Assembly (NCBI GenBank): GCA_002293045.1
Contig: DBCM01000011.1
Coordinates: 1-62,031, forward strand
DNA length: 62,031 bases
Direction of reading: 5' to 3'
Source: Flavobacteriales bacterium UBA958
GTDB lineage: Bacteria; Bacteroidota; Bacteroidia; Flavobacteriales_D; Crocinitomicaceae
The position numbers and the translations under genes are program-made. Below are positions 9,206-17,645 of this stretch, in pieces. The number at the start of each line of letters is the position of its first letter. The first letter of the stretch is position 1. The notes beneath the pieces were generated by a model. That model had not been told where the DNA came from, ran no database searches, and was given only the letters and a program-made list of their open reading frames with translations.

Positions 9206-9904
9206 ATGGATAATTTTTTCCGCAGGCTCAAGTACTATGGAATCGGTTTTGGTGTAGGTTTAATCTTTGTGGTGTTTTTATTTCAGCAGAAAGGGTGCTC
9301 CTGGACCCCAGGAAATCGTGTGAAGTCTGCCATTCTAGAACGAATCATTTTCGTTGACTCCTTAGATGCGGCTTACCTAAAAACCAACCATCTCAGTAAG
9401 AAATCAGTGCGCACCTTTATTGAAAACGGAACAGTCTCCTTTCTTAAAAGCAAACGAAATGGCAACGAAAAACGCTATCATTTCCATGGTCAGATGGGAA
9501 CAAACAAATCCTTCGATTGCCTGATTGCATACCGAGAGAAAAGCGTTGTAGTAGATATCGATTTTGAACACTCAGACATCAAACAGTATAAACCGCTCAA
9601 AGGCTATGCTAAACCGTTCCTGTACCAAAAGAAGAACTGGTTTTCAGGAAAATGGGAATTATATGACCTCAAAGGAATGGTAGCTTCGAATGCGCCTGAA
9701 AAATTCACGGCCCTCTTCCTAAAAAATGGGTTGCTCGACTGTGCTAAAAGTACCTTAAGTGGATATAAACCAAGCGCCTATTTCATCGTTAAGATTCGAT
9801 ATACCAAACACCTGGAGCAAGAATGCCTCTTAAAAACAATTTGGTATCAAGAAAAAATAGAAATCAAAGACTTTTCTGTTATTGACATTAAGCGTAACAT
9901 TTAG
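9206..9904 (+). CDS. Single-pass membrane protein of unknown function (possibly DUF4258-containing)
   Basis: A 232-residue protein with a short basic N-terminus (FFRRLKYYGIGFG) and one membrane helix (about 12-29), then a soluble domain. The junction GCSWTPGNRVKSAILERI and the segment VRTFIENGTVSFLKSKR resemble Bacteroidota membrane proteins annotated with DUF4258. Its C-terminal half is rich in Lys and aromatic residues and has no catalytic motif that I recognise. It begins 24 bases after trxA, suggesting shared transcription. The family assignment is from memory of the general pattern and is uncertain. Confidence 0.55.
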   Translation: MDNFFRRLKYYGIGFGVGLIFVVFLFQQKGCSWTPGNRVKSAILERIIFVDSLDAAYLKTNHLSKKSVRTFIENGTVSFLKSKRNGNEKRYHFHGQMGTNKSFDCLIAYREKSVVVDIDFEHSDIKQYKPLKGYAKPFLYQKKNWFSGKWELYDLKGMVASNAPEKFTALFLKNGLLDCAKSTLSGYKPSAYFIVKIRYTKHLEQECLLKTIWYQEKIEIKDFSVIDIKRNI

Positions 9905-9962
9905 CAAACCTTAATTGTTAATAATTCAAGGAACGACTTGAAAGAAGGGGAAGGATAATCGT

Positions 9963-9970
9963 TAATTTTG
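9963..9970 (+). promoter_or_regulatory. -7 box immediately upstream of lpxD
   Basis: TAATTTTG matches TAnnTTTG. Its last base is only 4 bases before the lpxD ATG at 9975, so a start site at the usual distance would give a leaderless or nearly leaderless mRNA. A TTG lies at 9938-9940, 22 bases upstream of the box, slightly more than the usual spacing. Confidence 0.55.
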
Positions 9971-9974
9971 AATT

Positions 9975-11021
9975 ATGGAATTTAGTGCCGCTCAAATTGC
10001 ACAGTTGCTCGATGGTGTTGTTGAAGGAAATGCTTCAGCGATTGTGTCGGGGCTTTCTAAAATTGAAGAAGGAAAAACAGGTGCCCTTTCCTTTTTATCC
10101 AACCCAAAATACGAATCCTACATTTACCAAACGGAATCTAGCATATGTATCGTAAATGATACGTTTAAGCCATCCAAACCACTTCCAAGTACACTGACTT
10201 TGATTAAAGTAAAAGATGCCTATGCATGTTTTGCAAAACTACTTCAGGTGTACCAAGCATCCATGCGAAAAGCACCTGGAATCGAACAACCCTGTTTTAT
10301 TGATCCCTCAGCCACGATTGGAACTGACGTCTACATCGGAGCATTTGTGTACATCGGAGCGCATGTAACAATCGGAGATGGAGCTTGTATTTATCCGAAC
10401 ACCTATATTGGTCAGGGAAGCAAGATCGGTGCGCAAACAATCCTTTATTCAGGAGTTCAGATTTACGACAACATGCATATTGGATCGAATTGTATTATTC
10501 ATGCAGGCGCTGTCATAGGCAGCGATGGTTTTGGCTTCGCCCCAAACGAACAAGGTGTTTTCGATAAGGTACCCCAAATCGGCAATGTGGTCATTGAAGA
10601 TCATGTTGAAATTGGCGCAAATACCACCATTGATCGCGCTACCATGGGTTCAACTCGAATTAAAACAGGGGTCAAAATCGACAATTTATGTCAAATTGCA
10701 CACAATGTAGAAATCGGCGAACATACAGCTTTGGCGGCGCAGGTTGGTATTGCAGGTTCCGCAAAGCTCGGCAAGCACGTTTTGGTGGGGGGGCAGACTG
10801 GAATCAGCGGGCATCTTCACATTGCTGACGGAACAAAGATTGTTGCACAATCCGGCATTCCATCCAGTGTGAAAGAAGCAGAAATACTCATGGGAACCCC
10901 AGCGATTCCAATCAATGACTTTAAGCGCTCTTATATCGGTTTTAGAAAACTACCCGAAATGATGCGAGAATTAAGTGCATTGAAAAAAGAAATCAATGAA
11001 CTAAAAGCGAATAACTCTTAA
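9975..11021 (+). CDS. lpxD: UDP-3-O-(3-hydroxyacyl)glucosamine N-acyltransferase
   Basis: The third step of lipid A synthesis: transfer of a 3-hydroxyacyl chain from acyl-ACP to the 2-amine of UDP-3-O-acyl-GlcN. At 348 residues it has the normal length. The N-terminal uridine-binding domain (about 1-100, with GALSFLSNPKYESY) is followed by many hexapeptide repeats forming a left-handed beta helix (about 105-300). The region IGSDGFGFAPNEQG and the active-site His in IDNLCQIAHNVEIG are visible. A C-terminal helix follows (MMRELSALKKEINELK). It is the first gene of a tight lipid A operon, two bases before lpxC-fabZ. Confidence 0.96.
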   Translation: MEFSAAQIAQLLDGVVEGNASAIVSGLSKIEEGKTGALSFLSNPKYESYIYQTESSICIVNDTFKPSKPLPSTLTLIKVKDAYACFAKLLQVYQASMRKAPGIEQPCFIDPSATIGTDVYIGAFVYIGAHVTIGDGACIYPNTYIGQGSKIGAQTILYSGVQIYDNMHIGSNCIIHAGAVIGSDGFGFAPNEQGVFDKVPQIGNVVIEDHVEIGANTTIDRATMGSTRIKTGVKIDNLCQIAHNVEIGEHTALAAQVGIAGSAKLGKHVLVGGQTGISGHLHIADGTKIVAQSGIPSSVKEAEILMGTPAIPINDFKRSYIGFRKLPEMMRELSALKKEINELKANNS

Positions 11022-11022
11022 C

Positions 11023-12426
11023 ATGACCGAACAACAACATACACTCAAACATCCCGTTGCATTAATGGGTGTTGGCTTGCATACCGGGGAAAAAGTCACC
11101 ATCGAACTATGTCCTGCCCCAACGAATCACGGATATAAGTTTCAACGCATTGATTTGGAAAATGCACCAATCATCAATGCAGATGTAGATTTAGTGATTT
11201 CTACCGATCGTGGCACCACCCTTGAATCAAAAGGCGTTCGGGTATACACAACGGAACATGTACTGGCCGCCCTTGTGGGATGCGGGGTCGACAATGCCTT
11301 AATTAAAATCACCGGCCAAGAAATTCCAATTTTAGACGGAAGTGCCCTCCCCTATGTAAAAGCGATAGATTCCGTAGGAACAGAGCCGCAAGATGCGGAA
11401 CGCATCTACTTTGAATTGGACGAGAACATCCCTTGGGAGGATACCGAAAAAAACATAGAATTTTTGGCAATTCCGGACAAGGTTTACCGACTAACGGTAA
11501 TGGTGGATTACAATTCCCCAGTCCTAGGCACGCAACATGCCAGCATGTATAATTTAGATGAATTTAAACAAGAAATTGCCCCGTGTAGAACCTTTGTTTT
11601 CCTGAGGGAACTAGAGTATTTGGCAGGAAATAATTTAATCAAAGGAGGTGATTTAGACAACGCGATTGTGCTGGTGGATCGCATGGATGTTTCACAAGAA
11701 GAACTAAATCGATTGGCAAAATTACTCGGAAAAGAAAACCTTGAAATTGCCATTGAAGGACTGGGCGTACTTAACAGCCTTAAACTGCAATACGAAAATG
11801 AACCTGCAAGACACAAGTTATTGGATATTGTTGGTGACCTAGCGCTCATCGGAAAACCAATTAAAGCGCATATTCTTGCGGCACGACCAGGACATTCTGG
11901 GAATGTACGGTTTGCCAAAGTGCTTAAAGATCAGATAAAAAAACAGCAAGGAAAAGGTAGATATTTTGATTTAACAGCGGACCCGATTTATACCATTCAA
12001 GACATCGAGCGAATGCTTCCGCATCGGTATCCATTCCTATTGGTCGATAAAATCATTGAACTCCGAGAACAATCGATTGTTGGCGTGAAAAACGTGACCA
12101 TGAATGAACCCATCTTTACGGGGCATTTTCCTGGAAACCCGGTGTTTCCGGGGGTATTACAAATCGAGGCAATGGCTCAAGTTGGCGGTATTTTTGCGCT
12201 GAGCGGTGTGGAAGATGCACACCTTTACTCTACCTATTTCATGAAAATAGATAAGGTAAAGTTCAAATCAAAAGTAGTTCCAGGGGATACGCTCGTTTTT
12301 GAATTGACCCTTCTTTCTCCCATTCGCAGAGGCTTGGTTGAAATGGCAGGAACCGCTTATGTAAACGGTAAACCCGTCATGGAAGCCGAAATGTTAGCAC
12401 AAATAATTAAAGATAAAACGGAATGA
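11023..12426 (+). CDS. lpxC-fabZ: Fused UDP-3-O-acyl-GlcNAc deacetylase / 3-hydroxyacyl-ACP dehydratase
   Basis: A 467-residue fusion typical of Bacteroidota. LpxC occupies about 1-310: zinc ligands H79 (TTEHVLAAL), H264 and D268 (RHKLLDIVGD), and His general acid in RPGHSGN (H291). FabZ occupies about 322-467: LPHRYPFLLVDKI, catalytic H368 in GHFPGNPVFPG, and E382 in LQIEAMAQ. The deacetylase commits UDP-sugar to lipid A, whereas FabZ dehydrates the same 3-hydroxyacyl-ACP pool for fatty acid elongation. Fusion therefore fixes their ratio. The stop overlaps the lpxA start by 4 bases. Confidence 0.97.
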   Translation: MTEQQHTLKHPVALMGVGLHTGEKVTIELCPAPTNHGYKFQRIDLENAPIINADVDLVISTDRGTTLESKGVRVYTTEHVLAALVGCGVDNALIKITGQEIPILDGSALPYVKAIDSVGTEPQDAERIYFELDENIPWEDTEKNIEFLAIPDKVYRLTVMVDYNSPVLGTQHASMYNLDEFKQEIAPCRTFVFLRELEYLAGNNLIKGGDLDNAIVLVDRMDVSQEELNRLAKLLGKENLEIAIEGLGVLNSLKLQYENEPARHKLLDIVGDLALIGKPIKAHILAARPGHSGNVRFAKVLKDQIKKQQGKGRYFDLTADPIYTIQDIERMLPHRYPFLLVDKIIELREQSIVGVKNVTMNEPIFTGHFPGNPVFPGVLQIEAMAQVGGIFALSGVEDAHLYSTYFMKIDKVKFKSKVVPGDTLVFELTLLSPIRRGLVEMAGTAYVNGKPVMEAEMLAQIIKDKTE

Positions 12427-13199
12427 TTTCTCCCCTAGCGAGCATACATCCCAATGCACAACTCGGAGCGCATGTGAGCATCGATCCATTCAGCATGATT
12501 CATGAAAATGTAGTGATCGGGGAAGGGACGAAAATTCATTCCAACGTTTCGTTATATCCCGGCACCCGCATTGGGAAGCATTGTGAAATTTTTCCCGGGG
12601 CAGTGATTGGAGTGATTCCTCAAGACCTGAAGTTTGAGGGTGAAGACACTACGGTTGAAATTGGAGACCATACGAAAATTAGAGAATGTGTCACGATACA
12701 TCGAGCTACGAAAGATAAGTGGAAAACGGTGATCGGATCGCATTGCTTACTCATGACCTATGTGCATGTAGCGCATGACTGTCAGATTGGTAATCACGTC
12801 ATCTTAGCGAGTTATACGGGACTTTCTGGTCACGTTACCATTGATGATTATGCCATCCTAGAAGGAAAAGTAGCAGCGCAGCAATTCGTCCATATTGGCA
12901 AACACGCATTCATTGGTGGGGCCTCGCTGATTCGAAAGGACGTGCCTCCTTACATCAAAGCCGCTAGAGAACCCCTGACATTTGCAGGAGTGAATTCGGT
13001 GGGTTTAAGAAGAAGAGGGTTCAGTGACGATGACGTGCGACTGATTGAAGATGTTTACCGCATCATTTACGTGCAGCACAGCAATATTTCAAAAGGCATA
13101 CAAGCGATAGAAGAGAGCACCCCCCCTTCCCCACTGAGGGATGAAATTCTTAGTTTTATTCAAACCTCTGACAAAGGTGTAATTCGAGGAATGATTTAA
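12423..13199 (+). CDS. lpxA: UDP-N-acetylglucosamine acyltransferase
   Basis: The first committed acylation of lipid A synthesis, placing a 3-hydroxyacyl chain on UDP-GlcNAc. At 258 residues it has the family length. Hexapeptide repeats fill about 5-180; the catalytic-His region MTYVHVAHDCQIGN and the following ASYTGLSGHVTI are conserved. The C-terminal helical part (GLRRRGFSDDDVRLIEDVYR) is typical of LpxA. It overlaps lpxC-fabZ by 4 bases (ATGA) and ends one base before the next gene's start. Confidence 0.96.
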   Translation: MISPLASIHPNAQLGAHVSIDPFSMIHENVVIGEGTKIHSNVSLYPGTRIGKHCEIFPGAVIGVIPQDLKFEGEDTTVEIGDHTKIRECVTIHRATKDKWKTVIGSHCLLMTYVHVAHDCQIGNHVILASYTGLSGHVTIDDYAILEGKVAAQQFVHIGKHAFIGGASLIRKDVPPYIKAAREPLTFAGVNSVGLRRRGFSDDDVRLIEDVYRIIYVQHSNISKGIQAIEESTPPSPLRDEILSFIQTSDKGVIRGMI

Positions 13200-13200
13200 T

Positions 13201-14628
13201 ATGTTTCATCGTGGAGAACTGGTTACCTTAACCATCGACGCTTATGCTTTTGGCGGAAGAGGAATCGCGAAAATACCTACGGAAGAATCGCATTTTATTG
13301 TATTTGTCGATAATGCATTCCCTGGTCAGGTGGTACGTGCAAAAATCGATGTGAAACGAAAACACCACGCCGAAGCAAAATTAGTTGAAGTCATTAATCG
13401 CTCCCCGCTCGAGGTCGTTTCTGATTACCAAGAAATTTCAGGGGCCCCGTACATTTTTGTCGCGCAAGAAGAACAACACAAAGCAAAGCTATCCTCTACC
13501 CTAAGCACCTTTTCAAAGATCAGCGGAATTCGAGATCTTGAACAAAAATTCGACGAATACATTGCCTCACCTTCGGTGTATTTTTATCGAAACAAAATGG
13601 AATATAGCTTTTCAAGCATCGAACATGACATGGAAAGCGGTGAAGATGTTGACGATGCCTTTGCCCTTGGGTTTAAACGTCGAGGAACATGGTGGAAAGT
13701 GGAGAATTTGAACAAGCCCAGTGGGTTATTTGACAAGGAATGGGAAGAAAAATTAATCCTGCTAAGAACTTTTTTAAAAGAAACGGAGCTTCCTGCTTGG
13801 CACCCACCACAAAAAAAAGGATTTTTCAGGCACATTATTGTGCGGAAATCTTTCCTTCACAATCAATTATTGGTAAATTTAGTTACTTCCTCGGATGGGA
13901 TAAAGCACTTTGACCGAAATGCCTTTGTTGCCAAATTACTGGAATTATATGGAGACCGAATTGCAGGAATTCAGCATACGGTAAATGATGATGTTGCGGA
14001 CCGATCAAAAATAGAAAACGGGCAGACCAAAATGCTTTATGGCAAACCCTTTGTGGAAGAACAAATCCTTGGATTGACCTTTCAAATGCGCATGGAGAGT
14101 TTTTTTCAAACCAACCCCGCATGCGCCGAATTACTTTACAAAAAAGCCATCGATTATTTATTGGAAGACCTCCCTCCAGATCAAGAAATATTAGACTTAT
14201 TTTGTGGAACGGGTACTATTGCACAACTCATTGCAACGCGAAATCCAAGTGCTCGAATAACAGGTGTGGACATCGTGCCTGAGGCCATTGAGGATGCCAA
14301 AGAAAATGCGAATAAAAACAAGCTAACCGATGTTAGTTTTCATGCCGCAGATGTGGGTAAATTCCTTAAGGAACATCCGGAATATGAAGGCAACATCGGT
14401 GCCCTGATCCTAGACCCACCCCGCGCGGGAATTGCACCAAAAACCTTACTCAAAACGATTGCACTTGGTGCGAAACGTATTGTGTATATTTCTTGTAACC
14501 CCTCCACGCAAGCTCGCGATGCCTCGATATTGGTCGATGCGGGATATGTCTTAGAGCGATTTTGCCTCGTGGATCAATTTCCCCATACCGGACATATTGA
14601 GTCAATCGCCAAATTCATCAAAATATGA
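13201..14628 (+). CDS. rlmD: 23S rRNA (uracil-C5)-methyltransferase, RlmD/RumA family
   Basis: A 475-residue TrmA/RumA-type enzyme. The N-terminal TRAM domain (about 1-60) binds RNA; the SAM-binding Rossmann domain has LDLFCGTGTIAQLIA and LDPPRAGIAPK; the catalytic Cys is in YISCNPSTQARD; QTNPACAELLY is the usual substrate-loop motif. It should make m5U in 23S rRNA. The four-Cys iron-sulfur site of E. coli RumA is not evident after the TRAM domain, as in many family members, so the exact target uridine is uncertain. It is in line with the lpx genes and overlaps cinA by 4 bases. Confidence 0.85.
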   Translation: MFHRGELVTLTIDAYAFGGRGIAKIPTEESHFIVFVDNAFPGQVVRAKIDVKRKHHAEAKLVEVINRSPLEVVSDYQEISGAPYIFVAQEEQHKAKLSSTLSTFSKISGIRDLEQKFDEYIASPSVYFYRNKMEYSFSSIEHDMESGEDVDDAFALGFKRRGTWWKVENLNKPSGLFDKEWEEKLILLRTFLKETELPAWHPPQKKGFFRHIIVRKSFLHNQLLVNLVTSSDGIKHFDRNAFVAKLLELYGDRIAGIQHTVNDDVADRSKIENGQTKMLYGKPFVEEQILGLTFQMRMESFFQTNPACAELLYKKAIDYLLEDLPPDQEILDLFCGTGTIAQLIATRNPSARITGVDIVPEAIEDAKENANKNKLTDVSFHAADVGKFLKEHPEYEGNIGALILDPPRAGIAPKTLLKTIALGAKRIVYISCNPSTQARDASILVDAGYVLERFCLVDQFPHTGHIESIAKFIKI

Positions 14629-15857
14629 TTGTATCCATAATATCCATTGGCGATGAGTTACTCATTGGTCAAACCATAAATACCAATGCGGCATGGCTCG
14701 GTAAGGAATTATCGCTGCTTGGCGCACGGATTCAACAGGTATTGACCATTTCCGACGACGAACATATTATCCGAAAAGCCATTGACGAATCAGGGGCCGA
14801 CCTTTGTATTGTAACGGGGGGATTAGGTCCAACAAAAGACGACCGGACTAAAAAAGTGTTAGCATCATACTTCGATATGCCGTTGGTTGAACATCAAGAA
14901 ACACTGGATCATATAACAGACTTTTTTGCCCGTAGAAATCGACCAATGCTTCCGGCAAACGTGGATCAAGCACTCCTTCCAAAAGGGTGTGAAATCCTCC
15001 CAAATCGCCTAGGAACGGCCGCGGGAATGTGGTTTAAGGCCAAGGGAAAATCGGTGATTAGCCTCCCGGGAATTCCTTATGAAATGAAAGGTATTTTCCA
15101 GGAAGAAATACTACCGCGGCTGCGTGAAAAGTACTCCCTAAATGCCCTATATCATAAAACCATAATTACCCATGGTACCGGCGAAAGTTTCCTTGCAGAA
15201 CGAATTGCTGCGTGGGAAACATCCTTGGAAGAGGCGGAGTTGTCGCTCGCCTATCTCCCTTCTCCCGGCATGGTGAAATTGCGTATTGGGTCTCAAAAAG
15301 GAAAGGCAGATGCCTTGTTAATTGATCAAAAAATAAGCGAATTGCTTACACTCATCCCAGAACTCATTGTTGGATATGGTGAAGATACCTTGTCGAGTTT
15401 AGTAGCAAAGCTTCTTGCAGATCAAGATAAAACGATAGGCACCGTAGAAAGCTGTACTGCAGGAAGTTTAGCCTCCTCCCTTGTTAACCATTCAGGATCT
15501 TCGAAATACTATAGGGGCAGTCTACTCACCTATCAAACCTCGATGAAATCGAGGTTACTGGGCATCGAACCCGAGTTTATAGAGCGTTACGATGTAGTAA
15601 GCGAAGAGGTGGTTAAACGGATGGCTGAAGCGGGTAAGGCAAAACTTAACGTAGATTATTGTTTGAGTACATCCGGCATTATGGGACCAAGCGCTGGAGA
15701 CTCGCACCATGCTGTGGGAACCGTTTGGATCGGACTTGCCACGGACCGAGAAACGATTGCAAAAAAATTCCATTTTGGGGATAATCGCCTGAGAAACATT
15801 GAAATGAGCACTTTGGCTGCCTTGAATTTATTGCGATTAGCCTTGTTAGCGGACTGA
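14625..15857 (+). CDS. cinA: CinA-family nicotinamide-nucleotide amidohydrolase
   Basis: A 410-residue two-domain protein. The N-terminal molybdopterin-binding-like domain (about 1-170; IGDELLIGQTINTNAAWL, VTGGLGPTKDDRT) acts in some species on ADP-ribose. The C-terminal CinA/PncC domain (about 255-410; TVESCTAGSLASSLVNHSGSS, STSGIMGPS) deamidates NMN and recycles the pyridine nucleotide released by NAD-dependent DNA ligase. Its last bases precede the rpmB promoter region. Confidence 0.94.
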   Translation: MIVSIISIGDELLIGQTINTNAAWLGKELSLLGARIQQVLTISDDEHIIRKAIDESGADLCIVTGGLGPTKDDRTKKVLASYFDMPLVEHQETLDHITDFFARRNRPMLPANVDQALLPKGCEILPNRLGTAAGMWFKAKGKSVISLPGIPYEMKGIFQEEILPRLREKYSLNALYHKTIITHGTGESFLAERIAAWETSLEEAELSLAYLPSPGMVKLRIGSQKGKADALLIDQKISELLTLIPELIVGYGEDTLSSLVAKLLADQDKTIGTVESCTAGSLASSLVNHSGSSKYYRGSLLTYQTSMKSRLLGIEPEFIERYDVVSEEVVKRMAEAGKAKLNVDYCLSTSGIMGPSAGDSHHAVGTVWIGLATDRETIAKKFHFGDNRLRNIEMSTLAALNLLRLALLAD

Positions 15858-15892
15858 TCCCCTCAGAAATCGCGGAAAAAATAAAAATCAAT

Positions 15893-15923
15893 TTGCTTTT
15901 ATCTCAAAAAAATCGTTTCTTTG
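15893..15923 (+). promoter_or_regulatory. Promoter of the rpmB-rpmG-DUF4295 operon
   Basis: TTG at 15893-15895, then 20 bases, then TTTCTTTG at 15916-15923, which is one mismatch from TAnnTTTG. Spacing fits the Bacteroidota -33/-7 pattern. The rpmB ATG is 30 bases downstream. Confidence 0.6.
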
Positions 15924-15953
15924 CACCCGCTTTAACTAAAAGTTTAATACATC

Positions 15954-16190
15954 ATGTCGCGCATTTGTCAGCTAACAGGAAAATCGGTAATGGTAGGAAA
16001 CAACGTTTCTCACTCCAACCGTAAAACGAAAAGAAGATTTTTACCAAACTTGGTAACTAAGAAATTCTTTATCCCTGAAGAAAATACATTCATTACTTTG
16101 AAAGTATCTACTTCAGCGATTCGCACAATCAATAAGAAAGGAATTTCTGCTTGTTTGAAAGATGCTCGGGCTAAAGGATTTATGAAATAA
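15954..16190 (+). CDS. rpmB: 50S ribosomal protein bL28
   Basis: At 78 residues it is a normal bL28, with the start MSRICQLTGKSVMVGNNVSHS and the basic NRKTKRRFLPNL segment. It is a structural protein of the large subunit near the E site. It heads a three-gene ribosomal operon and is followed by rpmG after 37 bases. Confidence 0.97.
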   Translation: MSRICQLTGKSVMVGNNVSHSNRKTKRRFLPNLVTKKFFIPEENTFITLKVSTSAIRTINKKGISACLKDARAKGFMK

Positions 16191-16227
16191 TTTACCCTGT
16201 TGGGAAACAGAATAAACGAAACGCAAA

Positions 16228-16416
16228 ATGGCAAAGAAAAGTAAAGGAAATAGAATTCAAGTAATTCTACAATGTACGGAGCATAAGGAAACAGGATTGC
16301 CTGGGATGTCTCGATACATTACAACAAAAAACAGAAAAAATACGCCTGACCGAATGGAGTTAAAGAAATTTAATCCCGTACTGAAGCGATATACCGTTCA
16401 CAAAGAAATTAAATAA
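16228..16416 (+). CDS. rpmG: 50S ribosomal protein bL33
   Basis: A 62-residue bL33 with the typical RYITTKNRKNTPDRMELKKFNP core. Only one Cys (about 16) is present instead of the two CxxC pairs, so this is the zinc-independent form. It lies between rpmB and the DUF4295 gene, the standard Bacteroidota order. Confidence 0.96.
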   Translation: MAKKSKGNRIQVILQCTEHKETGLPGMSRYITTKNRKNTPDRMELKKFNPVLKRYTVHKEIK

Positions 16417-16425
16417 GCATAGACC

Positions 16426-16581
16426 ATGGCAAAGAAAGTAGTTGCAACCCTTCAAAAAGGTGGAGGAAAAGAGCATACAAAAGTGATTAAGATGGTTAAA
16501 TCTGAGAAATCAGGAAGCTATGTCACTAAAGAAGAAATCGTTCACAACGACAAAGTAAAAGATTGGTTCACTAAAAACTAG
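16426..16581 (+). CDS. DUF4295 ribosome-associated small protein (probable bL38)
   Basis: A 51-residue basic protein, starting MAKKVVATLQKGGGKE and containing KMVKSEKSGSYVTKEEIV. It matches the short DUF4295 family that follows rpmG throughout Bacteroidota. To my recollection a protein of this family was seen in a Flavobacterium ribosome structure and named bL38; that link should be verified. The ATG is 9 bases after the rpmG stop, so the two are surely co-transcribed. A hairpin terminator follows 21 bases later. Confidence 0.9.
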   Translation: MAKKVVATLQKGGGKEHTKVIKMVKSEKSGSYVTKEEIVHNDKVKDWFTKN

Positions 16582-16602
16582 TCATTCATCTAATTATAGA
16601 CG

Positions 16603-16633
16603 ATCCCGTTTGCCAAGGTAGACGGGATTTTTT
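16603..16633 (+). terminator. Intrinsic terminator between DUF4295 gene and ftsY
   Basis: Perfect 7-bp stem ATCCCGT (16603-16609) / ACGGGAT (16622-16628) with a 12-base loop, followed by a T run to 16633. The ftsY ATG is only 13 bases beyond the T run. Confidence 0.85.
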
Positions 16634-16646
16634 GTGCATTAATAGT

Positions 16647-17606
16647 ATGGGAATTTTTGATTTTTTTTCAAGGGGTAAGAAGGAAGACCTAGACCGAGGC
16701 TTAGAAAAGACTAAACAATCTTTTTTTAGCAAAATAACGCGTGCCATACTTGGAAAATCTAAGGTAGACGATGAGGTACTTGATAACTTAGAGGAAGTTC
16801 TTATATCCTCTGATGTCGGTGTAGCCACCACCCTTAAAATTATTGAACGAATTCAAAAGCGCGTGGATCGCGATAAGGTACTCAATACCGAAGAACTAAA
16901 CACTGTATTGAAAGAGGAAATCACTGGCTTATTGGTAGACAGTAATATTTCACTGGAACAAAACAAAGAACTCAACCCAAATGAGCCCTATGTGATCATG
17001 GTGGTTGGCGTAAACGGTGTTGGAAAAACAACAACGATTGGAAAACTCGCCCATCAATTTAAAACTTCAGGAAAAAAAGTAACACTCGGTGCGGCAGACA
17101 CCTTCCGAGCTGCAGCCGTGGACCAATTAATCATTTGGTCTCAACGCGTTGGCGTAGACATCGTTCAACAGGGCATGAATGCGGATCCAGCGAGCGTAGC
17201 ATTTGATACCTTGCATTCAGCAAAAGCCAACGGGTCTGATGTGGTTATTATTGATACCGCAGGTAGGCTGCACAATAAAGTGAACTTGATGAATGAGCTG
17301 ATCAAAATCAAACGGGTAATGACCAAAGTTTTTCCAAATGCGCCACATGAGATTTTATTGGTGCTGGATGGGTCAACTGGCCAAAATGCATACGAGCAAG
17401 CGAAACAGTTTGCACAAGCCACCGAAATCAATGCTTTAGCCATTACTAAATTGGACGGGACCGCCAAAGGCGGCGTGGTAATTGGTATTTCTGACCAAAT
17501 GCAAATTCCCGTAAAGTACATCGGTGTGGGTGAAAAAATGGAAGACCTGCAGATGTTTGACAAACAGGCGTTCGTTGAGGCGCTTTTTAGCGAACCAGCA
17601 CACTAA
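16647..17606 (+). CDS. ftsY: Signal recognition particle receptor FtsY
   Basis: A 319-residue SRP GTPase. The N helical domain (about 1-100) precedes the G domain with GVNGVGKTTTIGKLA (G1), DTFRAAAVDQL (G2), IDTAGRL (G3) and TKLDGTAKGG (G4). The acidic A domain of E. coli FtsY is missing, as is common; GIFDFFSRGKKED at the N-terminus may bind the membrane. It docks ribosome-SRP complexes at the translocon; the SRP RNA gene is also in this window at about 27.1 kb. I chose ATG 16647 over the TTG at 16632, which sits in the upstream terminator. Confidence 0.96.
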   Translation: MGIFDFFSRGKKEDLDRGLEKTKQSFFSKITRAILGKSKVDDEVLDNLEEVLISSDVGVATTLKIIERIQKRVDRDKVLNTEELNTVLKEEITGLLVDSNISLEQNKELNPNEPYVIMVVGVNGVGKTTTIGKLAHQFKTSGKKVTLGAADTFRAAAVDQLIIWSQRVGVDIVQQGMNADPASVAFDTLHSAKANGSDVVIIDTAGRLHNKVNLMNELIKIKRVMTKVFPNAPHEILLVLDGSTGQNAYEQAKQFAQATEINALAITKLDGTAKGGVVIGISDQMQIPVKYIGVGEKMEDLQMFDKQAFVEALFSEPAH

Positions 17607-17624
17607 AAATTCATTTCAATTCCG

Positions 17625-17632
17625 TATCTTCG
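17625..17632 (+). promoter_or_regulatory. -7 box-like element before the TonB-dependent receptor gene
   Basis: TATCTTCG, one mismatch from TAnnTTTG, 13 bases before the ATG at 17646. No TTG at the expected distance upstream. Confidence 0.45.
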
Positions 17633-17645
17633 GGGAAAATTTTTT

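Noticed and set aside
11508..11918. 136-codon open frame on the minus strand
   Set aside because: It lies wholly inside lpxC-fabZ on the opposite strand, with Ser- and Pro-rich composition typical of an antisense shadow.
17165..17563. 132-codon open frame on the minus strand within ftsY
   Set aside because: Antisense to a strongly conserved GTPase domain; no recognisable motif.
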